Below, in pieces: positions 42,249-50,854 of a DNA stretch of 64,000 nt. Positions within the stretch are counted from its first letter, which is position 1; each line of letters begins with the position of its first letter. Under the pieces are notes generated by a model. The model was not told where the DNA came from. It saw only the letters and a list, made by a program, of their open reading frames with translations, and made no database searches. The position numbers and the translations under genes are program-made. Source of the stretch: Geminicoccaceae bacterium (GTDB lineage: Bacteria; Pseudomonadota; Alphaproteobacteria; Geminicoccales; Geminicoccaceae); NCBI GenBank assembly GCA_020638465.1, contig JACKIM010000002.1, forward strand, positions 1,860,001-1,924,000, written 5' to 3'.

Positions 42249-43498
42249 CCGTCGCCGACTGCTTCGACCACGACCCGGGCCTCGTTCCGGTCGCGGAGGC
42301 GCAAAGGCGGCTGCGCGAGCGGGTCACGACCGCGGTCGGGCGCGAACGGGTCGCGGTCGGGCAGGCACGCGGGCGCATTCTCGCCGAGGCACTGGTCGCC
42401 GATCGGGACATTCCGGCTTTCGACAATGTTGCCGTGGACGGGTGGGCATTGCGGTGGCAGCCGCCCATGGCCGAACGCCCGTTCCGCCTGCCCGTCGCCC
42501 GGGGGCGGTCGGCCGCCGGCGCTCCGCATATGGAGACTGTCCCCGAAGGGCAAGCCTTGCGGGTGCTCACCGGCGCGGTTCTCCCCGCCGGCACCGACAC
42601 GGTGGTGCTGCAGGAGGAATGCCGCGTCGAGGACGGGGAACTGGTGTTGCCTATCCTGCGCCGGGGTGGCGGCAATCGCCGGCCACGCGGCGAGGACATG
42701 GCCACGGGCGACACGGTGCTGCGGTCCGGGCGCATCCTGCGTGCTCCGGACCTGGGTGCGGCCGCCCTGCTCGGGCTGGCGGATGTCTGCGTGTTCGAAA
42801 GGTTGTCGGTCGCCGTCCTTTCCACCGGCAACGAAGTCACCGAACCGGGAATGCCGCTGCCGCAAGGAGGTCTCTACGACGCCAATCGGCCCATCCTCAT
42901 GGGTGCGCTCGCGTCGCTGCCGGTGAAGGTGACCGATCTCGGCCGCCTCGATGACAATCCCCGGCACATCGCCGATGTGCTCGGACAGGCGGCGTCGGAT
43001 CATCACCTTATCCTCACTTCGGGAGGAGCTTCACAAGGCGATGAAGATCATCTGGCACAAACCATCGAGCGCATGGGACGCCTGCGCTTCTGGCGCATTG
43101 CCATAAAACCCGGCCGGCCGCTGGCCTTTGGCGAGATCGGCACGTCCCGCATCATGGGCCTGCCCGGCAACCCCGTCGCCGCCGCCCTGTGCTTCGCCTA
43201 TCTCGCCCGCCCGCTGCTCCTGGCCATGGCCGGTGCCGGCTGGCACGCACCCCGCGGCCTGCTCCTGCCATTCGCCCGTGCCATGAGGAAACGCCCCGGC
43301 CGCACCGAACTGGTGCGCGTACGGCTGGTCGACGGCCCGGATGGCCCCCTCATGGAGAACATCGGCAAGCAGGGCTCCGGCGTTCTCACCTCGCTGACCG
43401 AAGCCGACGGTGTCGCCGAACTCGGCGACGACGTCACCGACATCCAGCCAGGCGACCGCCTGCCCTTCCTCAGCCTCGCCGAACTCGGCCTCGCCTGA
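42245..43498 (+). CDS. moeA: Molybdopterin molybdenumtransferase
   Basis: A 417-residue enzyme that inserts molybdate into adenylated molybdopterin to give active cofactor. Features in order: the N-terminal RILAEALVADRDIPAFDNVAVDGWAL, the PAGTDTVV segment, the RRPRGEDMATGD loop, the MPT-binding core with STGNEV and LTSGGASQGDEDHL, and IKPGRPLAFG followed by MGLPGNPVAA. The C-terminal domain IV is complete. The ATG overlaps mobB by 4 bases. It predicts molybdenum- or tungsten-using enzymes elsewhere in the genome. Confidence 0.95.
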   Translation: MTVADCFDHDPGLVPVAEAQRRLRERVTTAVGRERVAVGQARGRILAEALVADRDIPAFDNVAVDGWALRWQPPMAERPFRLPVARGRSAAGAPHMETVPEGQALRVLTGAVLPAGTDTVVLQEECRVEDGELVLPILRRGGGNRRPRGEDMATGDTVLRSGRILRAPDLGAAALLGLADVCVFERLSVAVLSTGNEVTEPGMPLPQGGLYDANRPILMGALASLPVKVTDLGRLDDNPRHIADVLGQAASDHHLILTSGGASQGDEDHLAQTIERMGRLRFWRIAIKPGRPLAFGEIGTSRIMGLPGNPVAAALCFAYLARPLLLAMAGAGWHAPRGLLLPFARAMRKRPGRTELVRVRLVDGPDGPLMENIGKQGSGVLTSLTEADGVAELGDDVTDIQPGDRLPFLSLAELGLA

Positions 43499-43515
43499 GC
43501 CCGGCCGTTCCCGGA

Positions 43516-44187
43516 TCAGCCCTTGCCCAGACGGGCCTCGACCATCTTCGACGCACCGGACATGTCGCCCAAGAGGGTACCCGAGGCCAGTTTCCGGTGC
43601 CCCTGCGGCTCGCTGGCCTGCTTGCCCAGCGCCCAGTCGATGTCGGCTTCGGCCTCGTCCACCGGCATCGCCAGCGCGCCGCTGAAATCGCAGACCACGA
43701 CATCCCCCGGACGAACCACGGCACCGCCACAGGAAACCGGGACGTTGAACGCACCGCCGACATTGTAGAGCCGCGTGGTGATCGGCGAGGGTCCGCGGCA
43801 CCACACCGGCAGGTCGTATTGCTCGATCTCCGGCACGTCCGTGCAGGTACCGTCGATCACCACGGCCGCGCAACCCGAAGCCTTGATCGCACAGGCCACA
43901 CCACCGCCCAGGCAGGCATGCCTGTGATCGCCAAGGCGATCGATGACGAGAATGTCTCCCTTGCGCAAGAACCGGATGATGTGGTGCAGCAAGGTGGAAT
44001 CCTGTCCGGGCAGTGCCAGGGTCACGGCAGTTCCGGCCACGCGCCGCCCCTTGAGAACGGGCTGTATGGCCGGGTCGATGAAGCCCATGAAGCGCCGATG
44101 GCCGATGGTGGCGGTCTCGACCCGACCGGCCTTCTCAAGGATCGCTGCCGGAACCGGCTTCGGCATGTCGCGGATATCGTAGGTCAT
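43516..44187 (-). CDS. RraA-family protein (aldolase-like) with altered active-site motif
   Basis: A 223-residue protein of the RraA/HMG-CHA aldolase fold. The family backbone is clear: GGGVACAIKASGCAAVVIDG at residues 94-113, LPVWCRGPSP, NVPVSCGGAVVRPGDVVVCD. In catalytically active aldolases the segment after IDG reads with Arg-Asp; here it is GTCTD, so Thr116 stands where the substrate-binding arginine is expected while the metal aspartate (Asp117) remains. It may act on another substrate or not be an aldolase. It is divergent from the gamma-glutamyltransferase gene across 57 bases. Confidence 0.82.
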   Translation of the reverse strand: MTYDIRDMPKPVPAAILEKAGRVETATIGHRRFMGFIDPAIQPVLKGRRVAGTAVTLALPGQDSTLLHHIIRFLRKGDILVIDRLGDHRHACLGGGVACAIKASGCAAVVIDGTCTDVPEIEQYDLPVWCRGPSPITTRLYNVGGAFNVPVSCGGAVVRPGDVVVCDFSGALAMPVDEAEADIDWALGKQASEPQGHRKLASGTLLGDMSGASKMVEARLGKG

Positions 44188-44244
44188 GGTTCCCTCCTCC
44201 CAAGGATGGTCCTAGTCTGGCGATATTCGGGAGAGAGGGGAAAC

Positions 44245-45852
44245 ATGAATCGCGATGTCCAGCACTGGCAGGTCAAAAAATCGGCCGTAACATCGCCGCA
44301 AGGCGTCGTGGCGGCCCAGCACGAGCTTGCCGCCCGCGCCGGTGCGGCGATGCTCGATGCCGGCGGCAATGCCATGGATGCGGCCGTGGCCGCCGCCTTT
44401 GCCCTGGCTGCGGTGGAACCGTGGATGTGCGGGCTTGGCGGCAGCGGCTACATGGTCGCATGGTCGGCCGCCAGCCGGCGGGCGGATGTCATCGACTTCC
44501 AGGGAATGCTGCCAGGGGACATCCGTCTCGACGACTATCCCGTTGACCCGGGCATACCCGAAACGATCATGGGCTTTCCGGGGGTCGTCGACCGGCGCAA
44601 TGTCGTCGGGCCGCTGTCGATCACCGTGCCGGGTGCGGTCATGGGCCTGTCGCGCGGACTCGAGCGCTTCGGGCGCCTCGGGCTCGATTCCGTGCTGGGT
44701 CCGGCCATCCAGCTCGCCCGGCGCGGGCTGCCCTGCAACTGGTTCACGACCCTGCAGGTCGCGCTCGCCGCCGGCGATCTCGCCCGGGACCCGGAAGCCA
44801 GCCGCATCTATCTGCCGGGCGGCATGCCGCCGGCACCCGAACAGTTCCTGCCCCTGGGCCGGCTCGCGGACACGCTGGAACGGCTGGCCGCCGACGGGCC
44901 GCAAGCGTTCTACAGCGGATCGCTCGGCGAGGCGCTGGTCGCCGACCTGTCCGAGCGCGGCAGCCGGATCACGCTGGAAGATCTGGCCGCCTACGAACTG
45001 CTCGAACATGATTCGCCGGAGGGCCGGCATCGTGGAGCGATCCTGCACACCGCCGGCCCGACCAGTGGCGGACCGCGACTGATCGAGACGCTTGCCGAGG
45101 TGGCTCGGGAAATGCCGCAGCCGGGAACGGGACCGGACGGCGAAAGCTGGACCATCTACGCGCGGGCTCTCGACAAGGCATGGCGCAGCCACAAGGCGAG
45201 ACTGGGCCGGGGTCCGGACCGGCAGGGATGCACCAGCTCTCTCTCGGCGGTCGATGCCGAGGGCAACATGGTCGCACTCACCTACACCCTGCTCAACCGT
45301 TTCGGCTCCTGCGTGGTCCTGCCGAGGACCGGCATCCTGATGAACAACGCGGTTTCCTATTTCGACATGCGTCCGGGCTATCCGACGACCATGGAGGGAC
45401 GCAAGCGCATCAATGCGTCGAACATCTGTCCGACGATTGCCACAAGGAACGGCGAGGCACTGTTCGCCATCGGTGCATCGGGGGCCAATCACATCCAGCC
45501 CTGCGTCACCCAGATCGCGGCACTGATGCTCGATTTCGGAATGAGCCTCGAAGAGGCCTTCAACCATCCGCGCATCGACGCCTCGGACCGGGGCTCGATC
45601 CGCGTCGACCCGCGCATGGGCGAGGCGGTGCTCGGCGAGCTTGGCCGCCATTTCGAGCTGGAAGTCGCGCAATTGCTCGTGTTTCCCAAGCTGTACGCCT
45701 GCCCGTCGGGTGTCTCCCGCGATCCGGCAAGCGGAACATGCCATGGCATCAATGACCCGTCGCAACCCATCGGGGGTGCGGCCGCCCCCGCCCCGTTCAT
45801 CCTCGATCCCGGCGACCCGGCAGGCGGAAGCGCGAGAGGTGCGAGGGCGTGA
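44245..45852 (+). CDS. Gamma-glutamyltransferase family protein, probably cytoplasmic
   Basis: A 535-residue N-terminal nucleophile hydrolase. The two-subunit pattern is present: a large-subunit start with SPQGVVAAQHELAARAG and GGNAMDAAVAAAFALAAVEPWMCGLGG, then the self-cleavage site at Thr330 in GCTSSLSAVDAEGN, and a small subunit with SNICPTIA and GASGANHIQP. No signal peptide is visible, unlike enteric GGT, so it may act in the cytoplasm on gamma-glutamyl or related amides (for example cephalosporin acylase-like relatives). The ATG at 44245 has GAGAGAGGGG upstream. The next gene is coupled. Confidence 0.88.
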   Translation: MNRDVQHWQVKKSAVTSPQGVVAAQHELAARAGAAMLDAGGNAMDAAVAAAFALAAVEPWMCGLGGSGYMVAWSAASRRADVIDFQGMLPGDIRLDDYPVDPGIPETIMGFPGVVDRRNVVGPLSITVPGAVMGLSRGLERFGRLGLDSVLGPAIQLARRGLPCNWFTTLQVALAAGDLARDPEASRIYLPGGMPPAPEQFLPLGRLADTLERLAADGPQAFYSGSLGEALVADLSERGSRITLEDLAAYELLEHDSPEGRHRGAILHTAGPTSGGPRLIETLAEVAREMPQPGTGPDGESWTIYARALDKAWRSHKARLGRGPDRQGCTSSLSAVDAEGNMVALTYTLLNRFGSCVVLPRTGILMNNAVSYFDMRPGYPTTMEGRKRINASNICPTIATRNGEALFAIGASGANHIQPCVTQIAALMLDFGMSLEEAFNHPRIDASDRGSIRVDPRMGEAVLGELGRHFELEVAQLLVFPKLYACPSGVSRDPASGTCHGINDPSQPIGGAAAPAPFILDPGDPAGGSARGARA

Positions 45853-46808
45853 CCTCGCGTGTCGTCCATGTCCGTTGCGGCAGTGACATCCGCGCGAAAC
45901 TGCAACAGGCGGGACTGGACGGGCGGTTCGTCGAGTTTTCCGACCCCTTGTGCGACGGCCCGGTTCCTGCGCTCGACCGGGCCGCATATATCGACACGCG
46001 CACCGGCCATCTGGCACCGGCCTACGGGCTCGCCCCGAATCTGGTGCGGAGGAAGCTGGAGGATGAATATCAGGCGATAGATGATATTTCCCAAGACGAG
46101 CATGTCATCATCTGGTGCGAACACGATCCCTATGACCAGCTCGTCCTTGCTCGCCTGTTGGCAGCTTTTGCCGGTCGTGAACAAGTGCCGCGACTGGAAC
46201 TGATTGCCATCAACAGGTTTCCCGGCATCGAGCCATTCTTCGGTCTTGGCCAGCTTTCACCCGAACACCTTCGTCGATTGTGGCGAGAACAGCGCCGCCC
46301 GGTGACCCCGGCCATGCTCGAACGCGGGCGGAGGGTCGATGCCGCCCTGTGTTCACCCGCCGCCGATGCCCTGCAGCGCGAGGCCGACACCAATACACCG
46401 GAACTGCCGTTGATGGCACCGGCACTGCGCCGGTACCTGCGCGAACTGCCGGACGCGGCCACGGGACTTGGCCTCACCCGTCAACTGACACTGGAACTGC
46501 TCGCCACGCACGGACCGATGACCGCAGGCCGCCTGTTCAAGAGGCTGCATGACGAGGCCGAGCCGATGCCCTTCCTCGGCGACCTGATGTACTGGCCGGT
46601 CCTGCACGAACTGGCCGCGGCATCATGCCCGCTCATCGACGTGGCGGACCGTGCGGCGCCCTGGCCGCAACGCGCCGTGGCAATCACGGAAACAGGCCGG
46701 GCCGTCCTCGCAGGCAAGCGGTCCTATGGCGAGCTGTGCACCGTTGTCCGCCATGTCGGCGGTGTCCGGATCGAACCCGGCGCGACGTGCCGCAGGGACG
46801 CTCAATAG
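45849..46808 (+). CDS. DUF1835 domain protein coupled to the GGT gene
   Basis: A 319-residue soluble protein. The first part matches DUF1835 (VVHVRCGSDIRAKLQQAGLDG, VEFSDPLCDGPVP, VIIWCEHDPYDQLVLARLLAAF), and the rest is a helical region ending in a winged-helix-like block (LLATHGPMTAGRLFKRLHDEAEPMPFLGD). The function of the family is unknown. The start is GTG at 45849, overlapping the GGT stop (GTGA), so it is translated with it. A regulatory or partner role for the GGT is only implied by the coupling. The end overlaps the convergent ghrA gene by 7 bases. Confidence 0.78.
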   Translation: MTSRVVHVRCGSDIRAKLQQAGLDGRFVEFSDPLCDGPVPALDRAAYIDTRTGHLAPAYGLAPNLVRRKLEDEYQAIDDISQDEHVIIWCEHDPYDQLVLARLLAAFAGREQVPRLELIAINRFPGIEPFFGLGQLSPEHLRRLWREQRRPVTPAMLERGRRVDAALCSPAADALQREADTNTPELPLMAPALRRYLRELPDAATGLGLTRQLTLELLATHGPMTAGRLFKRLHDEAEPMPFLGDLMYWPVLHELAAASCPLIDVADRAAPWPQRAVAITETGRAVLAGKRSYGELCTVVRHVGGVRIEPGATCRRDAQ

Positions 46809-47731
46809 CCCCGTTCGATATCGACCAGATCGGGTACCGGCTCGCCACGCATGAAACGGCGAATGTTGTCGGCAATCGCCTTGCCACCCGATACGGGGTC
46901 GATGAGCGAGGCCACGTGCGGGGTCACCAGCACGTCGGGATGGTCCCAGAACGGGTGATCATGCGGCAGGGGCTCGTCGTGGAAGACATCGAGCGCGACC
47001 GCGCGGATCTGGCCCGAGGCCAGCGCGTCGAGCAGGTCCCGCTCGACGAGATGTTCGCCCCGAGCCACATTGATGATGCAGGCACCTTTCGGCAGTCTGG
47101 CAAACAGTGACGCATCGAGAATGCCCCTTGTCGCCTCGGTGAGCGGCAGCAGGCAGACGAGGATTTCCGTCCGGGCGAGAAATTCATCGAACCGGTCATT
47201 CCCGGCAAAGCATTCCACACCCTCGATGTCGTGATCGCGACGGGCCCAGCCCGCGACGTCGAAGCCCAGCATCGACAGGCTGCGGGCACAGTCCGCCCCC
47301 AGATTGCCGAGCCCCATCACGCCCACCTTGCGCTCGTAGGCCGGCGGATTGACCAGTTGCAGCCATTCGCGCCTGCCCTGTGCCGCCTCGATCTCCGGCA
47401 ACCGCCTGTGCAACCGCAGGACATGCAGGCAGACATATTCACGCATCCGCTGCGTCAAATCGAAACCCGTCGTGCGGATCAGCGGCAGGTGCCGTGGCAA
47501 TTCGGGATCGACCAGTACGTGGTCAATTCCCGCACCCATGGAGACGATCACCTCAAGATTGGGAAAACGCTTCAACCCGCCCGCGGGTGGCTTCCAGACC
47601 ACCGCCTGCCGCACGTCCGCGACGTCGTACGGCTCGTCCCACAGGCGCACATCGAGTTCCGGCAGCAGCCCCTGAAGGTGTTCCTTCCACCATTGCGCAC
47701 GCGCCGGGCCGACATGTACGACGAGCGTCAT
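46802..47731 (-). CDS. ghrA: D-2-hydroxyacid dehydrogenase, glyoxylate/hydroxypyruvate reductase A type
   Basis: A 309-residue NAD(P)H-dependent reductase that turns glyoxylate or hydroxypyruvate, or similar 2-oxoacids, into D-2-hydroxyacids. The cofactor motif GVMGLGNLG lies near residue 140, the substrate-binding arginine in NVARGEHLV, the acid pair in DVFHDEPLP and the catalytic histidine in VTPHVASLIDP. The GhrA-type N-terminus (VVWKPPAGGLKRFPNLEVIVSMGAGID) is present. It is the last gene of the minus-strand TRAP operon, 67 bases after dctM, so it may act on the imported acid. Confidence 0.87.
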   Translation of the reverse strand: MTLVVHVGPARAQWWKEHLQGLLPELDVRLWDEPYDVADVRQAVVWKPPAGGLKRFPNLEVIVSMGAGIDHVLVDPELPRHLPLIRTTGFDLTQRMREYVCLHVLRLHRRLPEIEAAQGRREWLQLVNPPAYERKVGVMGLGNLGADCARSLSMLGFDVAGWARRDHDIEGVECFAGNDRFDEFLARTEILVCLLPLTEATRGILDASLFARLPKGACIINVARGEHLVERDLLDALASGQIRAVALDVFHDEPLPHDHPFWDHPDVLVTPHVASLIDPVSGGKAIADNIRRFMRGEPVPDLVDIERGY

Positions 47732-47798
47732 CCTCCACTTCTCCCTGTTTTCGATGATAGCCACCGATCCCCGACGGGCATCGATCCGGCATGGGCGA

Positions 47799-49085
47799 TC
47801 ATTCCGGTCCCAGCACGAGGTTGGGCAGCCACAATGTCAGCCCGGGAATGTAGGTCAGCGCGATCCACACACCCAGAAGCGGGATCATGAACGGCAGGCA
47901 GGCCATCGTCACCTTCTCGAACGGCACCTTGCCGACTTCCACCATGATGTAGAGACCGATGCCCATCGGCGGTGTCACGATACCGATGAGCAAACCCAAC
48001 TGGAGAATGATGCCCAGATGCACACGGTCGATCCCGTAGGCATCCGTGACCGGCAGCAGCATCGGCACGAGGATCAGCTTGGCCGGCACACCCTCGACCA
48101 CGCAACCGATCAGCAGGACGAAGACCATCAGCAGCAGCAGGAAGACGTTACGGTTGTCGGTGATGGCAAAGAGCGCGTCACCCAGCGCCTGCGGAACCTG
48201 CTGGATGGCCAGCAGCCAGCCCATGGCGATGGAAAAGCCGATGATGATCATGATCACGGTGGTCATGCTCATGGTATCGCTCAGCGCCGCCCAGAACTTG
48301 CCGAAGGTCAGCGTGCGGTAGATCAGCCCGAGCACGATCGAATAGAGGCAGGCCAGTACCCCCGCCTCGGTGGCGGTGACGAAGCCGAACAGGATCGAGC
48401 CCAGGATGATCGCCGGTGCGACCAGGGCGAGGAAGCCGTCGAGTGCATGGGCGCGAACTTCAGCGAATGTCGCCTTCGGCTGCGTGGGGAAATTCTCCCT
48501 GATGGCAAGAAAGCGGTTGAACGCCATCAGCGACAGGCCGACCAGCACGCCGGGCACGAGCCCGGCAAGGAACATGCGCTCCACCGACTGCTGGGCGAGG
48601 AAGGCGTAGATGACAAGGCCGATGGAGGGCGGAATCAGCGGACCCACCACCGACGAGCAGACGGTGATCGCCGCCGAGAAATCGGCGCGATAGCCACGCT
48701 CCTTCATGGCCTTGATCTCGATGGTACCAAGCCCGGCCGCATCGGCCACCGCCGCTCCCGACACACCGGCGAAGATCATCGAGGAGAGGACATTGACCTG
48801 TGCCAGCCCTGCCTTGAAGTGGCCGACCAGCGAACTGGCGAAGGCGAAGATGCGGTCGGTCATGCCGACCACGTTCATGAGGTTGCCGGCCATGATGAAG
48901 AAGGGAACCGCCGCCAGCGATGCCTTGTTCACCCCGTCGAGGATCTGCTGCGGGATGATGTAGAGATCGCCGCTGAATTCCGAGGCGCTGAACGCCGCGA
49001 CCACGGCGGCACCGATGGCGATGGAGATCGGCACCCGGATGAGGATGAGAAGGATGAAGCCGACGAACAGCAGGATGGCCGTCAT
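47799..49085 (-). CDS. dctM: TRAP transporter large permease (DctM)
   Basis: A 428-residue membrane protein of 12-13 helices that forms the sodium-driven channel of a TRAP importer. Typical landmarks are FFIMAGNLMNVVGMTDRIFAFASSLVGHFKAGLAQVNVLSSMIFAGVSG at residues 62-110, SSVVGPLIPPSIGLVIYA and LLIGIVTPPMGIGLYIM. The ATG at 49085 begins one base after the dctQ stop; an ATG at 49094 would overlap it. GGGGGATG precedes. The operon order is dctP-dctQ-dctM-ghrA. Confidence 0.93.
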   Translation of the reverse strand: MTAILLFVGFILLILIRVPISIAIGAAVVAAFSASEFSGDLYIIPQQILDGVNKASLAAVPFFIMAGNLMNVVGMTDRIFAFASSLVGHFKAGLAQVNVLSSMIFAGVSGAAVADAAGLGTIEIKAMKERGYRADFSAAITVCSSVVGPLIPPSIGLVIYAFLAQQSVERMFLAGLVPGVLVGLSLMAFNRFLAIRENFPTQPKATFAEVRAHALDGFLALVAPAIILGSILFGFVTATEAGVLACLYSIVLGLIYRTLTFGKFWAALSDTMSMTTVIMIIIGFSIAMGWLLAIQQVPQALGDALFAITDNRNVFLLLLMVFVLLIGCVVEGVPAKLILVPMLLPVTDAYGIDRVHLGIILQLGLLIGIVTPPMGIGLYIMVEVGKVPFEKVTMACLPFMIPLLGVWIALTYIPGLTLWLPNLVLGPE

Positions 49086-49086
49086 G

Positions 49087-49677
49087 TCATTCATCCCCCA
49101 CATGATGCTCGGCCACCGGCTCGGGCCAGCCGAGTTTCGCCTTGAGCAGGTCGACAATGCCATTGACGAAGATCAGCAGGCACGAGGCGGCAAGCGGTAT
49201 CGTGAGCGTGTAGCGCTGGAGTTCACCTCCCCACGGCGTGATGACCCCGTCGATCCCGCCGACCTGAGAGCGCAGCACCCTGGGCATCTGGTAGAGGATG
49301 GTGCCGATCACCAGCAACACGATCAGGGCCACCAGCCAGCGGCTTGCCGCCATCGCCACCGGGCCGAGCCGCCGCATCAGGAAATCGACGGCAATGTCCT
49401 TGTGCCTCCGGCAGATGACGAAGAAACCGAAGAAGCTCATCCACACGAACACCTGCATGGACCACGGCCACAACCAGTAGAAGGAGATGTTGAACGGCCG
49501 CAGGACGATGGTGGCCGCGGTCGCCACCAGCATCGCCAGCAGGCAGAGATTGGCGATGATTGCGAAGAGGTCGCTCAACCGTTCGAGCAGGGTGTCGGCC
49601 ACGCTGACGAACCTTGCCAGCGGACCCGTCGTTATAGGTTCCAAGGAGGTCGTCCCCGATCCCGTCCGCGGCCCCAT
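49087..49677 (-). CDS. dctQ: TRAP transporter small permease (DctQ)
   Basis: A 196-residue four-helix protein. The DctQ signature VFVWMSFFGFFVICRRHKDIAVDFLMRRLGP is complete, with the first helix at ANLCLLAMLVATAATIVL and the last at TLTIPLAASCLLIFVNGIV. It partners DctM. The start is uncertain: the ATG at 49677 lacks a good ribosome-binding site, and an ATG at 49749 would add an unconserved 24 residues. It follows dctP by about 90 bases. Confidence 0.88.
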   Translation of the reverse strand: MGPRTGSGTTSLEPITTGPLARFVSVADTLLERLSDLFAIIANLCLLAMLVATAATIVLRPFNISFYWLWPWSMQVFVWMSFFGFFVICRRHKDIAVDFLMRRLGPVAMAASRWLVALIVLLVIGTILYQMPRVLRSQVGGIDGVITPWGGELQRYTLTIPLAASCLLIFVNGIVDLLKAKLGWPEPVAEHHVGDE

Positions 49678-49764
49678 GGCCACGGATACCGGATGATGAT
49701 GGCTGCACGGAGCATGGCACGTCCCGCCCCGAAGGGCATGCCAGCCCATTCATGGCGGATGCGC

Positions 49765-50778
49765 TCAGGACTGGCGCACACTCTCCACCGCATCAAGGAA
49801 GCCCTCCGGCAACTCCCCCTTGCCATCGAGATCCTTGTAGAATCCCTTCATGCTGTCGATGAAGGGCTGCCGGTCGATCTCGAGATAGGTCACCCCCTCT
49901 TCGGCCATGCGCGCGAGCGACTCGTCGGCGGCACTGTTCATCACCTCGAAGCTGTAGTCGCCGGCCTGCCGGTACGCCTTGTCGATGGCTTCGCGCTGGG
50001 CATCCGACAAGGATTCATAGGCCTGCAGGTTCATCATGAAGCCGATGGCCTGGTAATATTCGTCATGACGGATGATGTGCGGCGCGACTTCCTGAAAGCG
50101 CATGCTCTCCACCAGTGCTATCGGGCTGTTGACCGCTTCGACGATGCCCTTGTCGATGGCCTGATAGACATCGGTCCAGGCGAGCGTCTTCACGTCCGCA
50201 CCGAGATGGGTCCATGTGGCATGGGCAAGCTCGTCGGGATGCATGCGCAGCTTGATCCCCTGAATGTCGTCGAACGTCTGCACGTCGCGCTTGGAGACCA
50301 TCACCCGGAAGGGACCGCGCAGGATGGCGGTCGGATCGCCGAGCAGCGTCACACCGGCCTTTTCCTGCGCCTCCTTGTACCAGCCCCTGACCAGATCCGT
50401 ACCGCAGAACCGGACCCAGTGGTCGCGGTCATCGAACAGGAAGGCGGCGCTGACCCAGGAAATGTCCGGTACCCACTTGTCCATGAAGGTCGAACCCTCG
50501 GCGTACAACTGGACCGTTCCCATGCCCAGCTGTTCCATCACCGCGTCGGTCTTGCCCAGCTGCTCGTTGGGAAACACCTTGACCGTCAGCTCACCGTTCG
50601 AATGCTCGGCGACCGCATCGGCGAAATACTGGAAGACGACGCCTTCGGGACTGTCGGTCGGCATTTTCGATGCCATGCGCCAGCTCTCGGCAGCCGACGC
50701 CTTCCCTGCAGGCATCGCCGCCGTCACGGCAGCTGTCGCAGCAAGGGCGGAAAAACTGCGGCGATCCATTCCCGGCAT
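49765..50778 (-). CDS. dctP: TRAP transporter solute-binding protein (DctP)
   Basis: A 337-residue periplasmic binding protein. A signal sequence with MDRRSFSALAATAAVTAAM and cleavage near KASA is followed by the DctP pattern: SPEGVVFQYFADAVAEHSNGELTVKVFPNEQLG, the PTAILRGPFRVMVSKRDVQTFDDIQGIKLR segment with the ligand-binding arginine, and YLEIDRQPF near the end. Ligands of this family are usually organic acids. The ATG at 50778 follows GGGGGAG at good distance. First gene of the TRAP operon, divergent from an SDR gene. Confidence 0.92.
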   Translation of the reverse strand: MPGMDRRSFSALAATAAVTAAMPAGKASAAESWRMASKMPTDSPEGVVFQYFADAVAEHSNGELTVKVFPNEQLGKTDAVMEQLGMGTVQLYAEGSTFMDKWVPDISWVSAAFLFDDRDHWVRFCGTDLVRGWYKEAQEKAGVTLLGDPTAILRGPFRVMVSKRDVQTFDDIQGIKLRMHPDELAHATWTHLGADVKTLAWTDVYQAIDKGIVEAVNSPIALVESMRFQEVAPHIIRHDEYYQAIGFMMNLQAYESLSDAQREAIDKAYRQAGDYSFEVMNSAADESLARMAEEGVTYLEIDRQPFIDSMKGFYKDLDGKGELPEGFLDAVESVRQS

Positions 50779-50854
50779 GGTCTGCTCCCCCGTTGATCAT
50801 TGCCAAACTGATTAGAAACCCTGATGTATTCCAGGTCAACATCGGGAGAGTATC

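Noticed and set aside
47754..49145. A 463-codon plus-strand frame opposite dctM
   Set aside because: Rich in D, H, Q, R and without motifs; the opposite strand encodes an intact DctM.
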